From positions 1-28,921 of the IMG/VR virus record IMGVR_UViG_3300030450_000116: a DNA stretch of 28,921 bases; one strand, written 5' to 3'. The DNA comes from a virus. How positions within the stretch are numbered: position 1 is the first letter of the stretch; every line of letters starts with the position of its first letter. The translations under genes were made by a program, and so were the position numbers. The notes beneath the pieces were generated by a model. The model saw only the letters and a program-made list of their open reading frames with translations. It ran no database searches and was not told the origin of the DNA. Positions 5,785 through 13,155 of this stretch are shown piece after piece.

Positions 5785-6279
5785 TTATTTATTTTTGATT
5801 ATTAAATTTATTTTCACACCGCCCAAATTAACAATTTCTTTCATTAGTAATTCCATAGCCAACCTTGAGTTTTTAACAAGGTCTTGTTCAGTTCCTATTC
5901 CTACTAGAACGCAACCCCTTGTATCTTTTGCTGTATTGCCTGTATGAAATAGGATTAAATCTCTATTTGGAACATCTTTAACTAATAAGTGCAAATAGTC
6001 TTTTGTAGCTGATTCTCTTGCTAATCTCATTCTTACTGGATATTCACCTGCTGGTATGCAACTAATATTTCTTTGATTGTCACGCCACGCATTTTCTAGG
6101 GTGTCACACATTAATTCACCGTTTAAATACAATTTGCCAATAACTGATTTTTCGCTAAATACCTCTCTGATAATTAAGAGGTTAATCTTATGCTCTATTT
6201 TAGAGATAGTAGACTTTTGAGACTTTAACACCTTTGACTTCTTTAACAAATTCTTTACGCATTTTAATAGCTTTTTCAT
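5785..6279 (-). CDS. DUF5675-like protein, probable cell-wall or lysis function
   Basis: From about residue 30 this 164-residue protein matches the DUF5675 pattern: REVFSEKSVIGKLYLNGELM, CDTLENAWRDN, IPAGEYPVRMRL, and LFHTGNTAKDTRGCVLVG. The His-x-Gly-Asn and Gly-Cys motifs recall the His/Cys active site of L,D-transpeptidases (YkuD), so an enzyme acting on peptidoglycan cross-links is a reasonable guess. Members are common in Bacteroidetes phages near holins, as here. The first 25 or so residues are Lys-rich and dual-coded with a 43-codon gene in another frame; no other start codon fits the domain, so ATG at 6279 is kept. Confidence 0.65.
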   Translation of the reverse strand: MKKLLKCVKNLLKKSKVLKSQKSTISKIEHKINLLIIREVFSEKSVIGKLYLNGELMCDTLENAWRDNQRNISCIPAGEYPVRMRLARESATKDYLHLLVKDVPNRDLILFHTGNTAKDTRGCVLVGIGTEQDLVKNSRLAMELLMKEIVNLGGVKINLIIKNK

Positions 6280-6331
6280 CTGCCTTTTTCCATTTAGGGT
6301 TTGTACTATTTAATTTTCGTTTTTTACTCAT
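6200..6331 (-). CDS. Small basic protein overlapping the DUF5675-like gene (43 aa)
   Basis: The start ATG at 6331-6329 lies in the last codons of the 59-codon holin candidate, and the frame ends TAA at 6202-6200, overlapping the DUF5675-like frame by 80 bases. The product is strongly basic (MSKKRKLNSTNPKWKKADEK, then AIKMRKEFVKEVKGVK) with a Trp, and is likely helical. The shared ATGAGTAA junction with the upstream gene supports it, but one of the two overlapping frames might not be used. Function unknown. Confidence 0.45.
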   Translation of the reverse strand: MSKKRKLNSTNPKWKKADEKAIKMRKEFVKEVKGVKVSKVYYL

Positions 6332-6503
6332 TATCTCGTTTCTTTTTTTGGTAATACCATTTATTCAAAGTATAAAAGATTGACACTAATAAAAGAACGA
6401 TTTTTAAAATCGTTTCTAAATTAGAGAATGTTGCTACGCTTAATATTGTTGTGTTTAGTATCACTACATCTGCTACGTCGTTTGCTAATTGTTTTAATGC
6501 CAT
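6324..6503 (-). CDS. Holin-like single-span membrane protein (59 aa)
   Basis: After a mildly hydrophobic N-terminus (MALKQLANDVADVVILNTTI) there is a clear membrane segment, ILKIVLLLVSIFYTLNKWYY (about residues 32-51), then a basic tail QKKKRDNE. This hydrophobic-then-basic layout is that of small holins, with the charged tail in the cytoplasm. It starts at ATG 6503 and ends TAA at 6326-6324, overlapping the next small gene. With the 60-residue two-span protein it makes a possible holin/antiholin pair. Confidence 0.6.
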   Translation of the reverse strand: MALKQLANDVADVVILNTTILSVATFSNLETILKIVLLLVSIFYTLNKWYYQKKKRDNE

Positions 6504-6564
6504 TCTCTAAATATGTTTTAAGTTTAGTTATATTTTTTTCTTTTATTTTATATCTCTTTTTCAT
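6421..6564 (-). CDS. Possible small basic protein (47 aa)
   Basis: The ATG at 6564-6562 shares a base with the TAA stop of the connector gene (TAATG), the same coupling used elsewhere in this genome. The frame ends TAA at 6423-6421 and overlaps the 59-codon holin candidate by 83 bases. The product is Lys/Arg-rich (MKKRYKIKEKNITKLKTYLE) and soluble. The second half probably reflects the other frame's codons. It may work mainly as a leader that carries ribosomes to the holin start; real but doubtful. Confidence 0.35.
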   Translation of the reverse strand: MKKRYKIKEKNITKLKTYLENGIKTISKRRSRCSDTKHNNIKRSNIL

Positions 6565-7139
6565 TAATCTGATGCATTTAAAAAATCTCTTAACGTTAGC
6601 TTTGTGCCTTGCCTTCTAGGTCTTTCAAGGTTCATATTGGAATAGTAAGAATTTCTGTCAGGCGAAACATCTGCACCTGAATTTGTACTGTATTCAGGAA
6701 AGCTGCTTGTGTTGTTTCTTATGTAGTCAATCATTCTTTCCATGTAATATTCTGCTGTGTTAAGAACTTCATTTCTAAGGTGTTGTGCCTCTTCTGTACT
6801 TAACGCATTGCCTGTTTCTGATGTCTTAGAAAAGATATTTCCATTTTCAATCTTAAATCTAAGAAACGGAAGTGCCATGTATAACGCAAATGACGGCAAC
6901 ATCTCACCTATATAGTCATTTAATAAAGTTGCATACGCTTCGTTTCCTACGTTGTTGACTGTTCCTGCTGTAATTAAGTCCTTTAATTTTTGGTTAAGAT
7001 TTGTTCCTAACTTAGTTTCAACATAGAGTTTTTGAGCTTGTTTAATATACGGAAGTAAAAGAGCAGGTTCAACATTTAAGCCGATAGTCGTGCTGTCTTT
7101 TAGTTTTTCTTCTGATATGAATAATACATAATTTGCCAT
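6564..7139 (-). CDS. Head-tail connector (adaptor) protein, DUF6712-like
   Basis: This 191-residue helical protein directly follows the portal gene. The pattern LPYIKQAQKLYVETKLGTNL, then LLNDYIGEMLPSFALYMALP and a late helix AEYYMERMIDYIRNN, fits the DUF6712/gp6-like adaptors that sit on the portal ring and join head to tail. The C-terminal tail (about residues 150-191) is polar and Arg-rich and may be flexible. It starts with ATG at 7139, three bases after the portal stop. Confidence 0.65.
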   Translation of the reverse strand: MANYVLFISEEKLKDSTTIGLNVEPALLLPYIKQAQKLYVETKLGTNLNQKLKDLITAGTVNNVGNEAYATLLNDYIGEMLPSFALYMALPFLRFKIENGNIFSKTSETGNALSTEEAQHLRNEVLNTAEYYMERMIDYIRNNTSSFPEYSTNSGADVSPDRNSYYSNMNLERPRRQGTKLTLRDFLNASD

Positions 7140-7142
7140 AGT

Positions 7143-9137
7143 CTAGTTATAATATCCGTTATTTTTCATTTTACGTGGTGGTATTGCCACTAAATTGTCA
7201 TTTTTCTCAGCAGTAAATCCCTCTGACCTTGCTTTTGTATATCCAATCAATTGAGAACTACTAATTTTGCTTTTTGCATTTCTTAAAGATGTTTTGTAAA
7301 TTCTACGACTCCAGTAATGGAAACATTGGGGGCCGCCCTTGTATAGCCAAATTGAATAAGTTGCTGCACCTTCAATTCCAAAGCCTGGATTGACAGCCAT
7401 TTTACCCATCTTTAAAATATCCTCTTTACGATATATTTTGTTTGCTGATTCCATTTTGCGACAGAATTCTCTTTTAGTTCCTGATTTATTTACTAAAAAA
7501 TCATCATTTTCATAAACATATCTAACTTTATAATAGTCATTATAAGACCTATTAACTCCGTCTTGCTCACTTCTAGCATTCGGTCTTGCTGTTCCAGTTG
7601 AGGTTAATTCTATTTTGTCATTTGCAAATTCATTAAGCGTTTTCTCAAAATCAAAATCTTGATGTTCACCGTCAACAACTTCTTCTTCAATTAATTCCCA
7701 ATCGTCAGGTATATCTTCTAAAGTTTCTAAAAACGCTTCTAACTCTGTCTTGTTAAAATTCATTAGTTCATCGTGGCTCTCACAAGCCATATAAACCGTT
7801 TTGCCCTCGTATTCGTGTTCATGGTAGCCCTTACACCCTAAAGTCTTTGAATGCTCTTCAGCCTCTTCTATGGTGCTAAAAACAGGCTTACCGTCTATCA
7901 TTCCAACTTTTGAATATTCGTCACGCACAACCTCTTGGTCATTTAAAGGTGGTAAGCCTAACTCTTCACGTATTTCATCTTGTGTCATTACATCTCTTAT
8001 TGTAGCTGAATCAAATTGAACCGTTATAGGTTTAAGCTGAACAAAACTAACAGGCATATCCATATTATTGACTGTAAATATTTTCCTTAAAACCTTAATG
8101 ATATGCTCTTGAAATGGGGCAACAACAGTATTAAGATAAAAATTCGCTGCATTTACAAGTTCGTCTGTATTTGACGAAAACCCATTAGTTGAATCAATAC
8201 CCATTAGCGTTTTTGATGTCACTCTATGACCACTAAGAATGTTCTGCACCAAGAGTTCTTGGAGTGCTAAATATTGCTTATCTAAATCGCTAGGTGTTAT
8301 TGCTGTAATCTCAGGGGTTCTTGTTTTATCGTCAGAGAATGTCAATATGAATTTCCCTGCGTTCTTTTCTGATGCGAATTTATCTGTAAGGCTTTGTTCT
8401 ATTTGAAATCTCTCTTCTTGTGTCGGCACTCCATTCGCAAAGCTGACCATAAAACTTCCTGAAAAGCCATTAGAGATATTATTAAGGTGAAACTCAGCCA
8501 CGCGTTGGTCAACCAACGCCCAATTATTTGCTGCTAAATAGTCAGGTGTGTGATATACATTCATACTAGGACTATAAAGACCTGAATATAAAATCTGATT
8601 TGCACTTGTTCTGTCTTTAGTATTAAAGGCAGGTACTCTGTAAGGCTTGTGAGTTCTTGTGTTAGCCCAATCAGAAGAAACATAATAGGCTTCTACTTTT
8701 CCTAACTCATTAGGTTTTTCTGCCCTGATTTTCTCAACTCCAATATGATAAATTTCTGCGATTTGTGTTCTGTCCTGTGACCATACAATATTAAGAGCAA
8801 ACGCACCTTGTAATTTAAAGTCAAAGCTAATCTTTTTAATTACTTCGTGTAGCGTTTCATTACTGTTAGCTTCTGCAAAGAATTTCTTTAGCTTTACAAT
8901 AGCATCTAATTCTCTTTCGTCTTCGTCATCAATCACTAAGTCTTCACCTGCTATCATTTCTGCTGTCGCATTAATTATCGCTGCTTGTGTCGAGCTGTTG
9001 TAATAAAGGTCTATTAAGAATTGTGGATAAAGGTTCGCCCAATCATCTGTGCCATACGAAATCCATTCTTTACCTCTAGTTTCAGTAACTACTGGTGCTG
9101 TTGAGGTGCTTAAATCTACGCTAATTATGTTTTCCAT
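7143..9137 (-). CDS. Portal protein with a long C-terminal extension
   Basis: The first 400 or so residues have the character of a phage portal: WANLYPQFLIDLYYNSSTQA, AAIINATAEMIAGEDLVIDD, a helical stem region and VVAPFQEHIIKVLRKIFTVN, then QDEIREELGLPPLN. The portal ring is the DNA channel of the head and docks the terminase. From about residue 430 an extra part begins with Cys/His-rich GCKGYHEHEYEGKTVYMACE and ends with REFCRKMESANKIYRKEDIL and GGPQCFHYWSRRIYKTSLR. This extension is of a kind seen in Bacteroidetes phage head proteins; its function is unknown. At 664 residues the protein is longer than most portals. Confidence 0.8.
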   Translation of the reverse strand: MENIISVDLSTSTAPVVTETRGKEWISYGTDDWANLYPQFLIDLYYNSSTQAAIINATAEMIAGEDLVIDDEDERELDAIVKLKKFFAEANSNETLHEVIKKISFDFKLQGAFALNIVWSQDRTQIAEIYHIGVEKIRAEKPNELGKVEAYYVSSDWANTRTHKPYRVPAFNTKDRTSANQILYSGLYSPSMNVYHTPDYLAANNWALVDQRVAEFHLNNISNGFSGSFMVSFANGVPTQEERFQIEQSLTDKFASEKNAGKFILTFSDDKTRTPEITAITPSDLDKQYLALQELLVQNILSGHRVTSKTLMGIDSTNGFSSNTDELVNAANFYLNTVVAPFQEHIIKVLRKIFTVNNMDMPVSFVQLKPITVQFDSATIRDVMTQDEIREELGLPPLNDQEVVRDEYSKVGMIDGKPVFSTIEEAEEHSKTLGCKGYHEHEYEGKTVYMACESHDELMNFNKTELEAFLETLEDIPDDWELIEEEVVDGEHQDFDFEKTLNEFANDKIELTSTGTARPNARSEQDGVNRSYNDYYKVRYVYENDDFLVNKSGTKREFCRKMESANKIYRKEDILKMGKMAVNPGFGIEGAATYSIWLYKGGPQCFHYWSRRIYKTSLRNAKSKISSSQLIGYTKARSEGFTAEKNDNLVAIPPRKMKNNGYYN

Positions 9138-9143
9138 TGTTTA

Positions 9144-9941
9144 TTATTTCGGTTGTGCTAAGTAAGTGTACATTAATCGTCTTTCTGCTGCTGTTAAAAC
9201 TGTGCCTTTATAGATTAGAATATTTTTGATATATCCTTTCATATTGTCTGTATCGTCTGCTGCTGCACCTATATTGCTGATTCTAAAAGCATCATTGTCA
9301 GTTAAAGAAGTTGAACCCCACGCCTTGTCTGAATAAGTGCCACCGTCAACATACAGTCTTAGGTCACCTGTTGCACCATTACTTCGTGTAAATATAACTG
9401 TATAATATTTATCAACAACAATAGTATCTGACGCTTCTGTGAAATTATTATTCCCTGCCCCACCTATTTTACACCTAAAGCCTGTCGCATCATTAATTCT
9501 AAAAAAGTTTGAAGAATCAGAACCATAGATTGCATTTTGTGATAAGTCGGTAAACATAATATTGGTAACAATGCTAAAGTCTTGATTTGCTAAAATTTCA
9601 ACGTCTTCAGCCATATCCATAAATTGTGTTCCGTCAAAAGCAGGTACGTAAGGGTCAATAGTATTTTCCCTATCCCAATGGGGTTTGTCAGCTTGAGTGT
9701 CTTGAACGCCATTATAACCCTCACCTGTAAAGTCCGTCCATAGATTAATCAGGTCACCTGTTGCCATAGTGTTAGCAGTTGTACTGTGTACAGGGTCTAA
9801 AGCAGCACCTGCTGCATTTTGGTCAGCTTCAATAAGGTTGTTATCTTTTAACCACATTTCTAAATTGCTGACACTAGCAGGTGTCCACCCTGACGTTTCA
9901 GGTGTAGAAACTAAACTTAATCCTTGTTTAAGAGCTAACAT
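9144..9941 (-). CDS. LamG/concanavalin-like structural protein
   Basis: This 265-residue protein has the layout of a LamG-type jelly roll: SNLEMWLKDNNL, VPAFDGTQFMDMAEDVEI, FSIVTNIMFTD, YYTVIFTRSNGATGDLRLYV and DNMKGYIKNILIYKGTVLTA. Such domains bind sugars or proteins and are common on virion surfaces. Placed between head decoration-type genes and the portal, it may be a head fibre or an adhesion protein. The start ATG shares a base with the upstream stop (TAATG). Confidence 0.7.
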   Translation of the reverse strand: MLALKQGLSLVSTPETSGWTPASVSNLEMWLKDNNLIEADQNAAGAALDPVHSTTANTMATGDLINLWTDFTGEGYNGVQDTQADKPHWDRENTIDPYVPAFDGTQFMDMAEDVEILANQDFSIVTNIMFTDLSQNAIYGSDSSNFFRINDATGFRCKIGGAGNNNFTEASDTIVVDKYYTVIFTRSNGATGDLRLYVDGGTYSDKAWGSTSLTDNDAFRISNIGAAADDTDNMKGYIKNILIYKGTVLTAAERRLMYTYLAQPK

Positions 9942-10225
9942 TATTCAGGGTCTTCATAATAACAGATTGCTACGCCACTACTTAAAGTGATTGCTGTAAC
10001 TTGTAGAAACAACGTAGTACCCGCAGGTATTGTAGTATGTAGGTTTGCGATAGCACTTCCTGTTACTGCTGTAGCGTTACTAGCCGTTATCGCAGAGATA
10101 ACACTTTCAACAGGAAAGTGAATTGCATAATACTTTTTGCTTGTCATTGCAGTTGTTGCTATAACATCACATCTGTTTTTCCCTAATTGCTCTGTTAAAA
10201 GTTGTTGTACATTTTCTATTGCCAT
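9941..10225 (-). CDS. Small beta-rich structural protein (94 aa)
   Basis: The sequence is Thr/Ala/Val-rich and predicted to be mostly beta strands (VISAITASNATAVTGSAIAN, TIPAGTTLFLQVTAITLSSG). It opens with a short helix (MAIENVQQLLTEQLGKNRCD). This is typical of small virion decoration or fibre-base proteins. It lies between the 158-residue structural gene and the LamG-like gene and is coupled to the latter by TAATG. No exact family recognised. Confidence 0.55.
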   Translation of the reverse strand: MAIENVQQLLTEQLGKNRCDVIATTAMTSKKYYAIHFPVESVISAITASNATAVTGSAIANLHTTIPAGTTLFLQVTAITLSSGVAICYYEDPE

Positions 10226-10236
10226 TTTTTAATTTT

Positions 10237-10713
10237 TTATTGTCCGTAATATATATAATTTGTTGAAGCAGGTTGGTCATACTCTGTGTACTGAACTTCC
10301 TCGCTTCCTGATTTTTCTCCTAAATATAGTTTCCCTATCGCTACAAGCCCTTGAACTACGCCATGAGTTGGACCCACTGGCAATACATCTGTTTCGCTTA
10401 CAGGTGCGTTCCCTGAACTTATTGCTACTGCACCACTCCAACTGACTTCATATAATTCATACTTATAATATCCCGCAGGTTTTAAATTTACAGAAGTATA
10501 AACAGTTGGACTTGCACTATAATCAAATTCTAATTTTGTATATCTGTCATTAATAGTTTCCAAAGCAGGGTACACATAAAATACTGCACCGTCTAAGTCA
10601 TTTGTAAATTTAGCTAAGTGCCTTATCATTGACGAAGAAACACTTGTATCAATTCTTTTTGCTTCTGTTTCTATATAAGCGTCAAAATTAGTTTCACGAA
10701 TTGCTTGTATCAT
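10237..10713 (-). CDS. Hypothetical virion protein (158 aa), first gene after a terminator/promoter
   Basis: This beta-rich protein with many Tyr and Ser (AVFYVYPALETINDRYTKLE, GYYKYELYEVSWSGAVAISS) ends TNYIYYGQ, typical of virion surface proteins. Its ATG is 3 bases after a TCTATTATAT core (10726-10717), and a strong terminator lies just upstream, so it probably heads its own transcript with the 94-residue, LamG-like, portal and connector genes. No family recognised. Confidence 0.55.
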   Translation of the reverse strand: MIQAIRETNFDAYIETEAKRIDTSVSSSMIRHLAKFTNDLDGAVFYVYPALETINDRYTKLEFDYSASPTVYTSVNLKPAGYYKYELYEVSWSGAVAISSGNAPVSETDVLPVGPTHGVVQGLVAIGKLYLGEKSGSEEVQYTEYDQPASTNYIYYGQ

Positions 10714-10716
10714 ACT

Positions 10717-10747
10717 ATATAATAGAAAACAGACTTAAATATTTGCT
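10717..10747 (-). promoter_or_regulatory. Late promoter candidate P5 (full bipartite motif)
   Basis: On the minus strand AGCAAATA (10747-10740), 13 bases, TCTATTATAT (10726-10717), then AGT and the ATG at 10713. The upstream box is identical to that of the copy at 14395-14425. It begins nine bases past the T-run of the terminator at 10756-10777, exactly where a new transcript would be expected to start. The start would be at or next to the ATG, so the mRNA could be leaderless. Confidence 0.6.
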
Positions 10748-10755
10748 AATGTAAG

Positions 10756-10777
10756 AAAAAAGGTGGCAAAAGCCACC
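10756..10777 (-). terminator. Strong intrinsic terminator after the capsid genes
   Basis: Minus strand GGTGGC (10777-10772), loop TTTT, GCCACC (10767-10762), then six T (10761-10756): a perfect 6-bp GC-rich stem with a U-tract. It lies after the 188-residue structural gene that follows the major capsid gene. The next gene downstream has its own promoter-like element, which supports real termination here. Confidence 0.85.
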
Positions 10778-10815
10778 CCTAATCCAAGATATATATGAAA
10801 ACTACTAATTAAAGT

Positions 10816-11382
10816 CTAGTTACTATCAACACCACCTAACGTAAACCCTGCGTTATCAAATGGGTTTGTAGTATAGTCAGGTACGAATTGGAACGGTTTA
10901 TTCTCTAAGCCATCAAAGGTCAGAGTGTAACCATTTCGGTCACCAAATGCAGCTCCTGAATCCATAGTACCTGCGTTTAATTCCATTCCATTCACACTCC
11001 CTAAACACACTATTACGTCATGTCCTGTAGCCGTTACTGTTTGGTTTAACTGTGCAAATATTATTGTTTTTGTTGCTCCTAACAACTTCACTTCGTTTTG
11101 GTCTTCTTTAGTTAGTCTATTAAGTATAATATTTACAGTTGGTGTGTAGAATATTGTTCCATTCTCACGACTACCTGTAATTGTATCTGTAAGACTAGCA
11201 ACACCTAGAGGCATTGTATATCTGTATAACATATTACTACCCATTTCTAAGTCTGTAATTGCTCCACTTGCTGTTGGTATTGAAGTCACTTGGTCATAAA
11301 CTGCGAAATATATATATTTTATTCCACCTGATATTCTATTACAATCAAGTCCTCTACCTTTTGTTAATGCTGTACACGCCAT
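10816..11382 (-). CDS. Structural protein following the major capsid gene, possibly major tail protein
   Basis: This 188-residue protein has a Cys-containing start (MACTALTKGRGLDCNRISGG), then IKYIYFAVYDQVTSIP, NGTIFYTPTVNIILNRLTKE and DRNGYTLTFDGLENKPFQFV. Proteins of this pattern occur next to capsid genes in Bacteroidetes phages and look like beta-barrel tube or decoration proteins. Placed directly after the major capsid gene and just before a terminator, it is probably made in large amounts. Whether it is the tail tube or a head decoration cannot be decided from sequence alone. Confidence 0.6.
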   Translation of the reverse strand: MACTALTKGRGLDCNRISGGIKYIYFAVYDQVTSIPTASGAITDLEMGSNMLYRYTMPLGVASLTDTITGSRENGTIFYTPTVNIILNRLTKEDQNEVKLLGATKTIIFAQLNQTVTATGHDVIVCLGSVNGMELNAGTMDSGAAFGDRNGYTLTFDGLENKPFQFVPDYTTNPFDNAGFTLGGVDSN

Positions 11383-11409
11383 TGATTTTTATGTTTTAAA
11401 GGTTAAAGG

Positions 11410-11433
11410 AGCAAGGGTTTTTACACCCCTGCT
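11410..11433 (-). other. Hairpin between the capsid and the following gene
   Basis: On the minus strand AGCAGGGG (11433-11426) and CCCTTGCT (11417-11410) form an 8-bp stem with one G-U pair around an 8-base loop. No T-run follows, only CCTTTAACCTTT, so it is at best a weak terminator. It may instead protect or separate the abundant capsid mRNA from the downstream message. Confidence 0.5.
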
Positions 11434-11447
11434 TCTTGTAATTTGTT

Positions 11448-12371
11448 TTATGATTGTCTTACAATGTCAGCACCAACTCCTGTCTGAACACCACCTGACC
11501 ATCTAGCAACTAAACGCATATTGTCACTTCCGTCTAAAGCTGCCATATCCATCAAAGTAATTCTAGTCGCATCTGAAAGCAAATCAGTTCCGTAGAATAA
11601 GTTAGACTTTTCTGCTGCTACTAATTGATTGTCAACCATTCCTGGACAAACTGCAATCTTGTAACCCTCAAATACAGGCTCATAGTCACCGTTCATATTG
11701 TAAGCGTTTACATATCCTAAAGTAGAAACTGCTGATACATAGAAAGCGTAAGTTTTTGGGTTCATGTAAATATGCAAATCCTCTTTTCTTAATACAGGAG
11801 ATATATTCGCTGCCATATCTGCTGTTAATGTTTGTAAGTTTGCAATAATGTTAGCTGCTGTATAAGCACCTGACGCTGAAGATTGAATAACTGTTGCATC
11901 AGCATTAGTACCTGTTGGCATTAAATATCCATTCGTACCTAAGAACCCCTGAAACTCTCCTGTTGTTCCACCTGCACCTTCCCAAACACTTTCTTCTGTT
12001 GCTTGTGCTATAATCTCACCCATATAAGAAATCACATAGTCGTCAAAACTTGCAGGTGGTGGTGCTCCTGCTCCTGCTCTCATTTGTAACGCTTCCCATG
12101 AATCTAAAAGAGTAGATTTGCAAAGGTCTAAATTGATTTGTAAATTTTTAGGCTCTAATACCTTTTCTGTAAGTGCTAAAGTACCTGCATCTGTAAAGTC
12201 ACAAGTAGCATCAACAACTACTGATGAACCTGCCATTCTTTGTATATTAGACTTGTACTTGATATTTTCTATCATTGTTAAGTAGTCTAATGATTTTGCT
12301 TCTTTCAGGGCTGCTGCAATATAAAATCCAGCCGCTTTTCCTGCATAATTTGATGTTGTAGTAAACGCCAT
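11448..12371 (-). CDS. Major capsid protein, HK97-like
   Basis: This 307-residue protein comes directly after protease and scaffold genes, the classical order. It shows the expected features: an N-terminal helix (YIAAALKEAKSLDYLTMIEN), acidic beta stretches, LRKEDLHIYMNPKTYAFYVS, then FEGYKIAVCPGMVDNQLVAA and a C-terminal ARWSGGVQTGVGADIVRQS. No long N-terminal delta domain is present, which fits the use of a separate scaffold protein. The start is ATG at 12371. Confidence 0.85.
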   Translation of the reverse strand: MAFTTTSNYAGKAAGFYIAAALKEAKSLDYLTMIENIKYKSNIQRMAGSSVVVDATCDFTDAGTLALTEKVLEPKNLQINLDLCKSTLLDSWEALQMRAGAGAPPPASFDDYVISYMGEIIAQATEESVWEGAGGTTGEFQGFLGTNGYLMPTGTNADATVIQSSASGAYTAANIIANLQTLTADMAANISPVLRKEDLHIYMNPKTYAFYVSAVSTLGYVNAYNMNGDYEPVFEGYKIAVCPGMVDNQLVAAEKSNLFYGTDLLSDATRITLMDMAALDGSDNMRLVARWSGGVQTGVGADIVRQS

Positions 12372-12391
12372 TTTTTTTGTTTTTTAAGTTA

Positions 12392-13096
12392 TTATTTATT
12401 TAAGTTATACAAAAACCGTTCTTGTTTAGATAACTTGTTATATTGTTTTTTAGTTAATGCAGGTCTTTCTGCACTAAATTTATTTGTATTTATTGGAGCA
12501 TCAGCAGGACTTTCTGCTAGTTCCGTTTTAAGTTTTTCGTTTTCAGCTTTTATTGCTTCAACTTCTTCTGCTGAAAATTCTACAACCTCTTTCGTTGTTA
12601 TAGTTTTTGGGTTTTTAGACGGCTCAACAGTTTCTTCTGTCATTTCTTCAACATCACCATTTTCACCGATTTGTTTTTTAAGGTCAGCAACAGCGTCTTC
12701 AAGATTTTTAATTCGCTTTTCCATTCCTTGCCAATCATCAACAGCAGCTTCGTCATCATCTTCACCTCTGTCTTCACCCATTTCTTCTTTATCTTCTTCG
12801 TAATCGTCTTCTTTTTTAGCTTCTTCTTTTTCTTCTGTTTCACTTTCAATAACTTCAGCGACAACACCCTCAACCTCAACCCTAAAGCTAACACCTGTAT
12901 CTGTCTTATAAGTTCCGATTGGTAAAAGTATCGTTGTTCCATCTTCTGTGAGTACCGAAATATCCACACCTGCTTCAAGTTCTTCGGCAGTTGATACAAA
13001 GATTGTACCGTCTTCGCTTTTCGCTTGCCAAGCTAACTGTAATTCTTCGTCTTTATTAAGACCAAGTGCTACTAATATTTGTTGTTTTAAATCCAT
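12392..13096 (-). CDS. Probable head scaffolding protein
   Basis: This 234-residue protein has a very acidic middle (about residues 95-150, runs of Glu/Asp/Lys), a coiled-coil-like stretch (MEKRIKNLEDAVADLKKQIG) and a second (SAEEVEAIKAENEKLKTELA). A basic C-terminus ends KKQYNKLSKQERFLYNLNK. An acidic helical body with a basic C-terminal capsid-binding end, lying between protease and capsid genes, is the usual form of a scaffold. The N-terminal 90 residues look like a small beta domain. Scaffolds guide shell assembly and are removed by the prohead protease. Confidence 0.7.
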   Translation of the reverse strand: MDLKQQILVALGLNKDEELQLAWQAKSEDGTIFVSTAEELEAGVDISVLTEDGTTILLPIGTYKTDTGVSFRVEVEGVVAEVIESETEEKEEAKKEDDYEEDKEEMGEDRGEDDDEAAVDDWQGMEKRIKNLEDAVADLKKQIGENGDVEEMTEETVEPSKNPKTITTKEVVEFSAEEVEAIKAENEKLKTELAESPADAPINTNKFSAERPALTKKQYNKLSKQERFLYNLNK

Positions 13097-13126
13097 TGTG
13101 TCTTTTTTTAATAGTGAGTTATATTA

Positions 13127-13155
13127 ATATAATAGAATAGTTATTTATTTATTTG
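13127..13155 (-). promoter_or_regulatory. Late promoter candidate P4
   Basis: Minus strand CAAATA (13155-13150), 13 bases, then TCTATTATAT (13136-13127). The upstream box lies in the last codons of the protease gene. Here the ATG of the scaffold gene (13096) is 30 bases further on, so this copy would give a leader, unlike the three copies 3 bases from an ATG. It is placed to drive scaffold and capsid genes. Confidence 0.55.

Noticed and set aside
9021-9030. Perfect DnaA box (TTATCCACAA on the minus strand)
   Set aside because: It is single, inside the portal gene and far from the control region, so probably chance.
12435-12999. Long open frames on the plus strand and in another minus frame inside the scaffold gene
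   Set aside because: They are shadows of the Glu/Asp/Lys-rich scaffold frame; their products are Ser/Phe or Lys/Leu low-complexity strings and have no coupling to neighbours.
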